Below are positions 1 through 9,012 of a stretch of DNA of 14,508 nt, piece by piece (position 1 is the stretch's first letter; every line of letters begins with the position of its first letter). The notes under the pieces were generated by a model. That model saw only the letters and a list, made by a program, of their open reading frames with translations, ran no database searches and was not told the DNA's origin. The DNA comes from Larix sibirica (taxonomy: Eukaryota; Streptophyta; Pinopsida; Pinales; Pinaceae). Position numbers and translations under genes: made by a program. The stretch covers positions 1 through 14,508 of the forward strand of contig NWUY0305074500.1 of the NCBI GenBank assembly GCA_004151065.3, given 5' to 3'.

Positions 1-2
1 AC

Positions 3-1297
3 ATGGTCATCGGTTTAACCAAGCGTACCATGCTTGGGAGATTTGATTTTATTCTGCTCTCGCGGTGTGAAATTCTAGAGTGGATGGGGAAATTTTGGAA
101 ACCCATCATCAATTACATTGCGAGGGTTACCCACTTGTTGAATGGGTGGTACAACTTTCACTTTCTCACAAAGGAGAGTTTGCAATTGATTGAATGTAGA
201 TTTTGGGTTATTGGTGATGGCTCCCTTGTTTTTACTAGGTTGCATTTGGGGTTCAATCCATGGACGAAAAATATGGTAAAGAGGAATATTTGGGTCATTT
301 TTCCAGGTTTTCCCTTACAGTGTTGGTATTTTGGGGGTTTCATGACTATAGCCAACTCCATAGGACGTTTTATTTTGGTGGAAGAAGCTACTCTTCTTGC
401 AGTTGATAGGAGGGTTCTCCATGTTTTAGTGGAAATAGAAATATCTCAGGGTCTGCCTGACAAAGTAAAGGTTTTTTGGAATGATGGGGTTTTTACCTAA
501 CCGTTGGATTATTGGCATGTGCCTTTCCGTTGCTTTAGGTGCCATAGAAATGGACATGTTAGGGTTTCCTTCCAGGGTAGAATATTGGACCAGTTTACTA
601 AAGAACCTGGATCATCGGATGAAGTGGGAAATTATAAAGATTCAGATTCATTTTTGGCTCGTATTGTACCTCTGGACCACTCTTCAGCGGTGGATTTATT
701 AGGTAGGTTAAAAGGAACCCTATCTGTTTTACACAAGTTTATGTCTAGAGAGGAGTTGGTTAAAATGCTACTTGAAGGTGTTGGTGATGACTCTCTTTCT
801 ACTGCTCATGTTGAGGTTTGTGGGGGTGATATGGATGTTACTGCTCCTTTTGAACCGGATGGGAAAGCTACTCCTACGGTCGAACCATCCCACTTTGCTT
901 CTAGGGTTTTGGTTTCCTCTACTATTTCTTTGGAGATGGAGAGTAGGGAGGACACTTTATCTACTTCCACTGACAATTGGATTTCCCTTGATTATTCACA
1001 CTCTCTTGGAGGGGCCTTGGAGATGGTAAAACTCCGCTTTTTTAAGGTAAACCGGGTAGTGAGGATATCTTACCTATCACATCTATCCGGATGCAGAATG
1101 TTACTACTATGAAAAAGAGGGGGAATAAGGAAGACTTACAGGGTTCTTTTTTGATTGAATTTGAGACTCTCCCATCCTTTGAAAACCCTAGAATTTATGA
1201 TATTACTTATGTCGGGAAAGTTTTGTCTTGTTTATCCCCTAACACATCCTATCTCGAGGCCCTTAGAGCAAGCATTCCTCATAATTTTGTTCCTTAA
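3..1297 (+). pseudogene. LINE ORF1 relic (DUF4283-like plus CCHC zinc knuckle), N-terminus cut by window edge
   Basis: ORF1 of plant LINEs encodes a nucleic-acid-binding protein that coats the element RNA. The part up to about base 490 resembles the DUF4283 domain, with the W, NPW and IWV...PGFPL landmarks around bases 200-310. An in-frame TAA at 498-500, probably from CAA, splits it. The same frame then gives a zinc knuckle, C (531-533), C (540-542), H (555-557), where the fourth ligand is Phe (570-572) instead of Cys. A low-complexity Ser/Thr-rich tail follows. A frameshift at the T6 run 1038-1043 moves the reading to another frame, which continues to TAA at 1295-1297. The listed start is only the first visible codon. 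Not functional. The domain names rest on motif recognition by eye. Confidence 0.82.
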
Positions 1298-1300
1298 TGA
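1295..1300 (+). other. Overlapping ORF1 stop / ORF2 start (TAATGA)
   Basis: The TAA that ends the ORF1 frame (1295-1297) shares its last A with the ATG (1297-1299) that opens ORF2. The ORF2 frame begins at once with an endonuclease N-terminus (M-I-L-L-T-L-N-M-R-G-F-G), which supports this ATG as the true start. The same UAAUGA arrangement is described for the silkworm LINE SART1, where it couples ORF2 translation to ORF1 termination. That it worked this way in this plant element is inference. Confidence 0.75.
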
Positions 1301-4300
1301 TTCTTTTAACCCTAAATATGAGAGGGTTTGGCAGTGTTCCCAAACGAACTTCCTTGAAACAGTTGATTCATTCGACCAAGCCATATGTCATCCTACTTCA
1401 AGAAAACATGGTCCCTTTTCATCAAGCTTGCGAGATTTTCCTTAAAATATTCCCCTCCTAGAACTGCTGCGGTCGGGATTCTGTGGGATTATCTGGGGAC
1501 TGTTATATGCATGGAATCCCCTAAAAGCACATTTCACATCCTTCTCGATGGATGCGGGAATTTTGCTGGAAGGAAATCTCATGGATTTGGATAGGATGGT
1601 GCGGATTGTTAATATTGACGGCCCATACAATCACAAAAAAGAGTATTGGGAGGGTCTTTTTTAGAGGGGTTGTCTAAATGACTCTTCTCTTATTGTTGTA
1701 GGCGACTTGAACATCACCCTTTCTCCTTTGGAGGTTCAGGGCTCAGGAAGCAAGGAAGATCCCTTATAATATTTCTTTAGAGATGCTTTCAAGGATGCTA
1801 TATTGATTGATGTTACTCCAGCAGTGATGGATCCTACCTGGAGTAACGATAGAACTGATAGAATTGGTTGTGCTAAGAGACTTGATCATTTTTTAATTGT
1901 AGAAGATATCAGTCACTATTTTGGAAAATACCGAAGTTGGTCAATCTCTACTGGCATTTCTGACCATAAACTAGTGTTTTTGGAATTTGACTTGGATAGG
2001 CCCAAGGTGAGCTATCCCTTCAAGTTCAATTATAATTGGATCTATGATGAGGGTTTCTACTCATTGGTTTGACTCAAGTGGATGGAATATTCACTGATTG
2101 CTACTAGTTAAGCCATTCTTTCCCTACTTTATAAACTTAAAAGGATGAAATTTGATGTGATTAAATGGGTGAAAGATAAGAATGAAAGGAATCAAGCTTA
2201 TCTGTTTAACATTGAGATGCAGCTTAATCACTTGGATGAAAATTTGGAAGGGTTGTTCAAGGAAGACCGAAAATATTTTAGGGTTTCATTGGAATTGAAA
2301 AAAAAGAAAATCCTACTACAAGAGGAAGAAGCATGGCGACTGAAAAGTCAGGCGATTTGGATTCAGAGTGGCAATAAAAACACAAAATTCTTTCATAACT
2401 TTGCAAACATGAGAAGGAACATAAATTCTATATGGGATCTTAATGATCAAAGGGGGAGACTCTTGTAGGATCAAGTGTCATTGGAAGCTGGGGCAATGGA
2501 ATTTTTCAGAGATGTCTATAGAAAAGACATAAATGAGAATCTACAAGAACAACTAAATGTCAATAGGAAGTACCCATGTATCTTTTCTTAGGAAGTTGGT
2601 GATTCTATATGCGTTGCGGTCACACTGGAGGAAATTAAATATGTTCTTGGTCATTTTGAAAAGGCTAAGAGTCCGAGACCTGATGGTTGGACAGTCGAGT
2701 TCTTCATATTCTTTTTTTTATTTGATTAGGGAGGAGTTACTCACGGCCGTGGAAGAGTCCAGAAGGAAGGGTTTAATACCTGATAAGCCTTAATTCTACT
2801 TTCATCACCCTTATCCCTAAAAAGGATAAGCCTACCAATTTTAATGACTACAGAGCCATTTCTCTTTGCAATTTGCTTTACAAGGTAATCACGAAGATAA
2901 TTTCCAACAGAATTAAGTCATTTTTAGATACTGGTTTATCAAAGGAGCAATTTAGGTTTCTATCGAATCGATAGATCCTTGATGCCATTGGTGTTGCTCA
3001 AGAATGCATACACTCTATCAAATAGAAGAAGTTGAAAGGTATTGTTCTGAAAATGGATCTGATGAAGGCATATGATAGGGTGGATTGGACTTTCCTTTGT
3101 TTTGTCCTTCTGCAGTCAAAGTTACCAGTGGAGGCTACAAATTGGATTATGGGATGTGTGTTTAGTACCAACTTTGCAGTCTTGGTAAATGGTCATCCTT
3201 CTAATTTTTTTAAGGGTGATAGAGGGTTGCAGTAAGGTTATCCCCTACCACCATTTATATTTCTAATGGTGATTGAAGGTTTAAGCGTTATGATAAACTC
3301 GACTAAAATGGAGAAACGTTTCCAGGGAGTCAAAATTTCGCCTTCATTGTACATTTCCCACTTATTGTTCATGGACGATGTGCTCATTTTTGGTAGAGGT
3401 TCTATACAAGATTGACGTCACCTCTCAGATATTATGAATATTTTATGTATGGCATCGGGTATGATAGTCAGCCCTCAAAATCCTATTTTCTTCATTAGTT
3501 TGGTATTGGAACCTGATTTGGTTTTGCGTCAGCAGATCAAATCCTTTTTTCCATTTCAGTGGAAAAATATGCAGGTTGCTATGAAGTACTTGGGGTTTAT
3601 ACTTAAACCCAACAATTACAAATCTGAAGATTGGATGTGGCTTATTCGGCGTATTGAAAAAAGAATCAATGTATGGGCTTATTTTTTTTACCTTTGGGTG
3701 GTAGATACGTCTTAATTAATTCTATTTTGCAGAGTATTTTGGTTTATTGGATGTCATTGACCTTGGTTCCTCAATCGGTGTTGGAAGGTATAAGGAAGAG
3801 AATGTTTAAGTTCCTTTGGGATGGAAACTTAACACAAACAAAGTGTCATTTAACTTCCTGGTACAATATTTCCCTCCCAAAGAGTTATGGTGGATGGGGG
3901 TTGAAAAACATTTTCTTGTTTGAAGATGCCTTGGGCACTAAAACTTTGTGGAGAGCTCTTTTTAGCGACAACTTGTGGAGTGATGTGATTAAAAAGAAAT
4001 ATCTAAAATCAAATTTTCCCTTTTTATGGATCATAAATACTCCAACTATATGCTCAAACTCTTCTGTTATCTAGAAAGATTTATGTAAGAAATTTCCCAT
4101 TCTGAAGAAAAGATTAAGTTGGAATATTGGCCATGGCATCTGGGCATACATTGGAATTGATCCTATCATCGGTCTTCAGGATTTCTCCTCACATGATCAC
4201 GGCTCTCCATTCTAGAAATATTGAAGTTCTGGCTTAGGTGTGTATTAAAGATACTAATTTATGTTCCACTCCTGTCTGGTTGCATTCAAGAGATCTGGGT

Positions 4301-5419
4301 CTTACGGGCAGTGAGGCCATGGCATGGAAAAGTTATGTCTTAAAATAAAAAACCACACGCATTCGCTTTTCGAACATCCCAGATCATTTAGTATGGGATT
4401 GGGCCGACTCCAACATAATCATTACAACAAAGAATGCATATGATTTTTTGGTTTCATAACAGTTTCATCAATTGCCAAGATGGTGGTCTTTAAAGTTATG
4501 GAGAGGGAAATTACCTCCGAAAATACGTTGCTTTATCTGGATTTGTATGGAAAACAAAATCCTGATGTGGGATAAGCTCCTGAGACGTGGATTTCTCGGC
4601 CCAGGTATTTGTTCCCTCTATTCACAAAATGTTGAATCGGTATCACACCTCTTTGTGTCTTTCTCTTTTATAAGTAATGTTTGGAGAACATGTCAAGACC
4701 TCTTAAATTTTAAGGATATTTGGAACATGATGGATGTACAGAAAAGTATGAGATGTTGGTTCCTTATGAGACCCAAATATCCTGAACTCCCTCTTTTTGT
4801 TATTTGGGGAATTTGGAAAAATAGGAATCAGTTCATTTTTTATAATAAGAGGATCATTTGTTCACAGGGGGCATACAGATCTATAGCTTTGTTTAAGGAG
4901 TTTATCTCATATAAGGTAAAGATAAAACATTGAGTTATTACTCCTCCTTGTTTTGACTCTGCTTGTTCTATTGGTTTCTTAGATGGAGCATAGAAAGAGG
5001 GGTTGTGCAGTGTCGTCATGGTGTTATTCATTAATTTGGGGCATGCCATCAACCTCAAGATGAGTGGAGGTATTGGAACAAATAGTCAGGTGGAGTTGTT
5101 GGCTTTATGGGGTCTATTGTTGATTGCCAGGAAAAAAGGATTACAAAAGCTCCAGGTGGCAAGTGATTCTTGGGTATTTATCGATTGGATTGATGGTAAA
5201 GCATCTTTAAATGTCCTTCACCTCAGTCAGTGGATGAGTAGAATTTTGGAGTTAAAGGATATTTTTTCCCATATCACTTTCATCCATATTTATCGTGAGT
5301 TCAATATGGAGGCGGATCTTTTATCCAAGGCAGCTGTGGGAATTATGGATGGAGTTATACACTATGAGAAATTTCTGGATGGTGTTCCTATTGATGTAGG
5401 AACTTACAATCTGTTTTAG
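1297..5419 (+). pseudogene. LINE ORF2 relic: endonuclease - reverse transcriptase - zf-RVT - RNase H
   Basis: ORF2 nicked the target DNA and copied the element RNA. Endonuclease landmarks are LNMRG and LLQEN near the start, GDLN (1701-1712), TWSN (1836-1847) and SDH (1959-1967). Reverse-transcriptase landmarks are KSPRPDG (usually KSPGPDG, near 2670), LIPKK, the first catalytic Asp in KMDLMKAYD (Asp at 3056) and FMDD (3368-3379). The zf-RVT region (about 4460-4680) keeps Cys 4610 and His 4646 but has Tyr and Phe where Cys is expected (4619, 4661). RNase H keeps four acidic positions (Asp 4982, Glu 5093, Asp 5165, Asp 5315). The reading follows frames 1-0-1-2-1-2 with shifts near 1495, 2713-2720, 2783, 3682-3689 and about 4180. 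Stops lie at 1459, 1662, 1767, 2070, 2109, 2466, 2589, 2972, 3023, 3233, 3413, 4072, 4235, 4346, 4457, 4931 and 4991. Not functional. Confidence 0.92.
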
Positions 5420-5697
5420 TTTGCATCCTTTTGCTCCTGATACTTGTATTGGTTCATATGTTTCTTAATCCTATCCTTTTTTCGGTTCATTTTCTTTTGG
5501 TCATTGGTAGTGGAAAGATGAAATGCAGCCTGTTGGAACTATGGTTTTGTTGGATCCTAGAATTTTTGGGTATATGTTGTATTTCAGTTAGTATTATTAG
5601 ATGTTTAAGAAAGAACTTTTTCAGCTATAAGATGGTCTGATGTAACTTTGATTCCATATGAATAACAATTTATCTTTTTTTCGACTTGAAAAAAAAA
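5420..5697 (+). other. LINE 3' UTR and short A tail
   Basis: This noncoding sequence runs from the RNase H stop codon to the A9 tract at 5689-5697. It is T-rich and has no coherent reading frame related to ORF2. A T-rich segment followed by a short A run is a common LINE end. No AATAAA precedes the tract; the nearest resemblance is AATAAC around 5661. The 3' target-site duplication should begin at about 5698 but cannot be confirmed without the 5' end. Confidence 0.6.
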
Positions 5698-5952
5698 CCA
5701 CTAACCAATTATTTTGTTGTAATGTATATGTAACTAACACCAATAAAATCAGAGTAAAGATGTGTAAAGATGGCTTTTCTCGATTAGATACTATCTTACT
5801 TGGTTAATTCAAATTGGAAAGTAGTAAGGATTTAAACAATAGACTATTGAACAGTACATGCAATTTATTTTTATTTTAAAAATGAAATATAAAATAATAT
5901 AAATAACAAATTTATAATAATATAAAAAAAATATAATAGGTAAGATTTTTTT
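5698..5952. other. AT-rich spacer between the LINE and the receptor-like protein gene
   Basis: This 255-bp stretch is very AT-rich from about 5860 on and has no supported reading frame. It must hold the 3' UTR and polyadenylation region of the minus-strand receptor gene. A plus-strand AATAAA at 5742-5747 lies just past the LINE tail and could serve transcripts leaving the LINE. Confidence 0.5.
5864..5875 (-). terminator. Candidate polyadenylation signals of the receptor-like protein gene
   Basis: Two AATAAA hexamers on the minus strand (plus-strand TTTATT at 5864-5869 and 5870-5875) lie about 80-90 nt beyond the stop codon at 5953-5955. Both sit in an A/T-rich context, a position suited to a near-upstream element. 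Plant poly(A) signals are loose and the region is AT-rich, so chance is possible. Confidence 0.4.
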
Positions 5953-8900
5953 TTATATTAGTATGAAAAAAATATTATATTTTATTAGAAGAATACAGTA
6001 TTTAAGATCTAAGAATGTATATAATATCTTTGATATTTTATTGAAGATAGAGCAAATCTTCAAGTTATTTAGGGAATCTGTACACTCCATAAAATGGTTG
6101 TATTTGGGGGGCATGAGCCAACTCCTAGCTCTATCCCACAATATCATCACACTTACAAATCCACCAAATCCAATCACAACTCCCAATTCCAATGCAAGCA
6201 ATGAGACATGTTCATCTACATAACTTAGCCGATCTGGTCCTTTATTAATGCTAGCTCCTTCCATTATGCTATTGATTTTTATTTCCTTACATAATTGTAA
6301 AGGATAGCCACATAAGCATTTGTTCCCTTCAAATGATGTCTCGTTAAATGTGTCAAATTGAGCTCCTTTTGGGATTCTACCACAAAGTTCATTCCATGAA
6401 ATGGCCATATATGCGAACTTGGTCAATATGGAGAGTTCTTGAGGAATTGCTCCACTTAAATTATTTTTGGACAAGTCCAACTGCTCCAAAGTAGATATCT
6501 TACTAAAAGATGCAGGAATCTTCCCTTCTAGTTGATTTTTAGATAAATTCAACAATCTTAAACCACATAGACTTCCTATACTTGGAGGTATTTCTCTAAT
6601 AAGCTTATTGCTAGACAAGTCAAATATGGTGTTTGTTGCTAGCACATATGTGAGAGTATACTCATATCCCTTCATTACAATTCTTAGATCCTCATATAGT
6701 GTGTTACTACTGAGTTGAGAATACCCAAGCACTTTGAATCCCTTCAATCCATTAAGAGTAGATGGTATTTTTCCATTGAACTTGTTATTCGATAAATCTA
6801 GCACCTGCAACTCGGTGAGATCCGTTGTCCATTGAGGAATGCTACCATAAAGCTTATTATGACCAAGACTTAAGACTCTCAAGCGATTAAAAAATTTGAG
6901 GTACTGAGGAAGCTCACCTGTAAATTGATTTTTACTTAAATCTAAGAGTTGAAGCTCACTGCAATGAACCAATGTACCAAAGAAGTTATTAGAATGAGCA
7001 GAGAGAACTTCCATAGACACTGGAAAGCTTATGTCCAAAGTTCCACTGAGTTTGTTATCAGACACCTTCAACCTTTGTAAAGCCACACATTTATTTAAAG
7101 TCAATGATATTCTACCTGAGAACAAGTTGTTCATCAATGTCAAAACCATCATAGACTTACAGTTCCCCAAAGAATAAGGAATATTTCCATTCAACTTGTT
7201 TTCAGACAAATCTAACTCTTGTAATTCCACACATTTTCCAATACTCTTAGGAATTGTACCTACAAGTTTATTGCTATCCAAGTAAAGATTTTGAATCTTG
7301 TTCAAATTGCCAATGCCTTCTGGTATGTTGCCTGTTAACATGTTGGTACCAAGATGTAAGAATGTCAACTTATTCAATTTTGTAATGTCCTTTGATATGC
7401 CACCAGTGAGCCTATTTGCACCCAGATGTAGGAAATCCAATTGAGCTAATTTTATAATGACTTCTTTTAATATAAGACCAGTCAAACTATTTCCATCCAA
7501 AGCTAATTTGGTCAATTGAGTCAAATTACCAATTGCTTCAGGTATGTAGCCATTGAAATTGCCGCCACCCAAGTAAAGCTCTGTGAGCATACTTAAATTG
7601 CCAATGCCTTCAGGTATGCTACCATTTAGCCTAATTGTACCCAGATGTAGATACGTTAGCTGACTCAGCTTGGCGATGGATTTAGGAATGACACCCGAGA
7701 ACGAATTTAGACCCAGAGATAGGTAAGTCAACTGAGTCAAATTGGTAATGGCTTCGGGTATTACACCACTCATGTTATTTCTAGGCAGACTCAAGGTGGA
7801 CAGAGGAAGCTGGAATATACTCATAGGGATGGAGCCCTGAATCTTGTTGGATCCTAAATCTAGCCATTCAAGATTGCTGCAATTTCCTATTTCGGAAGGG
7901 ATCATACCTGAAATGTTAGTCGGGCCATAAATGGACAGTTGAAAAAGCTCTCTCAAATTTCCCAATTGAGGTGGTATCCTGCCTGACAATCTGTTGTCGC
8001 CCAAAAACAAAATCTGGAGTGAAGAGCAGTTTCCCAGAGAGGGAGGAATGGTACCCTCCAACTTGTTCGTCTCTAGAGCCAAATAGTATAAGTTTTGCAG
8101 CATGCCCAGTTCAACAGGAATTGGAGCAGTCAGATTGTTGTCTCCAATGGACACCTGTTGGAGAGAGGTACAGTTGCTGAGAGAAGTTGGAATATTTCCA
8201 GTAAGATTATTTTTCTTCAAGCGGAGATGCTCCAACTTGACAAGACGGCCGAATTCTGTTGGTATAGTCCCCGTCAAGCTGTTTGCTGAAAGTCGGATCC
8301 ATTGAAGGCGCGTACAATTACACAGTGATCTTGGAATAGGACCCCAAAGCATATTAAAGCTAAGGTCGAGTAATCCCAGCGCTTTAAGCTCTCCAAGCTC
8401 CGGTGGAATTGTTCCTGTCATATTATTACCAGAAAGATTCAAACTGCGTAATAATGAAAGGTTACCGACAGATGGTGAGAGACTACCTTCCAGTCCCAAG
8501 CCAGGAAGTGTTATGGCAACCACTCTATTGGTGCCCTTTCTGCAGCGGATTCCATTCCAGGAGCACACTGTCTCTGAGTTTTGTGGCGTCCAGTTGAGAA
8601 GCGATCCATATGGATCGAATTTGACCGCATTTCTGAAGGACAAAAGCGCCTCCACGTCCCTTCTATCGCGAAGTGCGTCCATGGGCGATCTGAATTGAGT
8701 TTCCCCCAGCTTGCGTTCAAGATGGTTCAAAACAAAATCATCATCATCGAGTTGAAGAGAAGTGCGGTTGAAGAATTGATGATGGTATAAAGCCAAATGA
8801 TTATACGGCTTCTTCATGGAGGAACTAACACTCTTTGCAGTCACAGTATCCAGTATGGAGGAACTAACACCCTTTGCAGTTAGAGTATCCAGCGCTCTTG

Positions 8901-9012
8901 TAGTTGCCATGATTACAAACCACAAAAGCTTCAACATGGAAACAACACCTTGATCCATTTCTCTCTCACTTTTCCCGACTGTAGTTGCCTTGATTGTTTG
9001 TTGCCTGGACAT
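5953..9012 (-). CDS. Leucine-rich-repeat receptor-like protein (RLP), no kinase
   Basis: This is an intact, intronless 1,019-codon gene for a probable plasma-membrane LRR receptor-like protein. Such proteins sense extracellular ligands in immunity or development and signal through partner kinases such as SOBIR1 and BAK1. A short hydrophobic stretch (about 26-36) may be a signal peptide. The LRRNT (118-157) has a Cys pair at 150 and 157. LRRs 1-25 (164-758) follow the plant LxxLxLxxNxLxGxIP pattern. An island (759-796) contains a Y-x7-KG sequence. LRRs 26-29 (797-889) lead to an LRRCT with Cys 899, 901 and 908. An acidic juxtamembrane stretch precedes a span at about 943-959 with GxxxG (944-948). 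No kinase follows, only a 60-residue tail (960-1019) with an odd hydrophobic end. The N-terminal part before the LRRNT is unusually long; Met20 or Met26 could be the real start. Ligand unknown. Confidence 0.9.
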   Translation of the reverse strand: MSRQQTIKATTVGKSEREMDQGVVSMLKLLWFVIMATTRALDTLTAKGVSSSILDTVTAKSVSSSMKKPYNHLALYHHQFFNRTSLQLDDDDFVLNHLERKLGETQFRSPMDALRDRRDVEALLSFRNAVKFDPYGSLLNWTPQNSETVCSWNGIRCRKGTNRVVAITLPGLGLEGSLSPSVGNLSLLRSLNLSGNNMTGTIPPELGELKALGLLDLSFNMLWGPIPRSLCNCTRLQWIRLSANSLTGTIPTEFGRLVKLEHLRLKKNNLTGNIPTSLSNCTSLQQVSIGDNNLTAPIPVELGMLQNLYYLALETNKLEGTIPPSLGNCSSLQILFLGDNRLSGRIPPQLGNLRELFQLSIYGPTNISGMIPSEIGNCSNLEWLDLGSNKIQGSIPMSIFQLPLSTLSLPRNNMSGVIPEAITNLTQLTYLSLGLNSFSGVIPKSIAKLSQLTYLHLGTIRLNGSIPEGIGNLSMLTELYLGGGNFNGYIPEAIGNLTQLTKLALDGNSLTGLILKEVIIKLAQLDFLHLGANRLTGGISKDITKLNKLTFLHLGTNMLTGNIPEGIGNLNKIQNLYLDSNKLVGTIPKSIGKCVELQELDLSENKLNGNIPYSLGNCKSMMVLTLMNNLFSGRISLTLNKCVALQRLKVSDNKLSGTLDISFPVSMEVLSAHSNNFFGTLVHCSELQLLDLSKNQFTGELPQYLKFFNRLRVLSLGHNKLYGSIPQWTTDLTELQVLDLSNNKFNGKIPSTLNGLKGFKVLGYSQLSSNTLYEDLRIVMKGYEYTLTYVLATNTIFDLSSNKLIREIPPSIGSLCGLRLLNLSKNQLEGKIPASFSKISTLEQLDLSKNNLSGAIPQELSILTKFAYMAISWNELCGRIPKGAQFDTFNETSFEGNKCLCGYPLQLCKEIKINSIMEGASINKGPDRLSYVDEHVSLLALELGVVIGFGGFVSVMILWDRARSWLMPPKYNHFMECTDSLNNLKICSIFNKISKILYTFLDLKYCILLIKYNIFFILI
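7153..7731 (-). repeat. Internal duplication in the LRR array (LRRs 12-15 versus 16-19)
   Basis: Besides the normal 72-bp LRR period, DNA-level matches recur at an offset of exactly 291 bp, which is four LRRs plus one codon. On the plus strand AAATTGCCAATGCC starts at 7304 and 7595, and AAGTAAAG at 7280 and 7571. In protein, LRRs 12-15 (residues 428-524) resemble LRRs 16-19 (525-620), as in LHLGT...IPEGIGNL. Related 72-bp matches begin at 7523, 7595 and 7739. This points to unequal crossing-over within the array. Confidence 0.75.
8816..8893 (-). repeat. 39-bp tandem duplication in the N-terminal coding region of the RLP gene
   Basis: Two adjacent 39-bp copies (8816-8854 and 8855-8893) differ at only a few positions. 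The unit is 13 codons, so the reading frame is kept. It gives LDTLTAKGVSSS followed by LDTVTAKSVSSS at residues 41-65, just after the hydrophobic segment and before the LRRNT. Confidence 0.9.

Larger units (their letters stand above)
1..5697 (+). mobile_element. Degenerate plant LINE (L1-like non-LTR retrotransposon), 5' end outside window
   Basis: Two successive reading frames, both broken, show the layout of plant L1-type LINEs: ORF1 with a DUF4283-like region and a CCHC knuckle, then ORF2 with an AP-like endonuclease, reverse transcriptase, zf-RVT and a C-terminal RNase H. The element ends in a run of nine A (5689-5697), as expected for target-primed reverse transcription. There are no LTRs, integrase or protease. 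ORF1 is already open at base 3, so the 5' UTR and 5' target-site duplication cannot be seen. About 18 in-frame stops and 6 frameshifts show that the copy is old and cannot move by itself. It lies tail to tail with the receptor-like protein gene that follows. Confidence 0.93.

Noticed and set aside
5003-5419. A separate small RNase H gene
   Set aside because: It is in frame with the preceding ORF2 sequence and completes the domain order of a plant LINE. The upstream catalytic Asp (4982) lies before its first ATG.
5953-9012. LRR receptor kinase with a lost kinase domain
   Set aside because: The island between LRRs 25 and 26, the last four LRRs, the LRRCT and the GxxxG span are the normal layout of receptor-like proteins, which lack a kinase. 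No kinase remnant was noted in the short spacer downstream.
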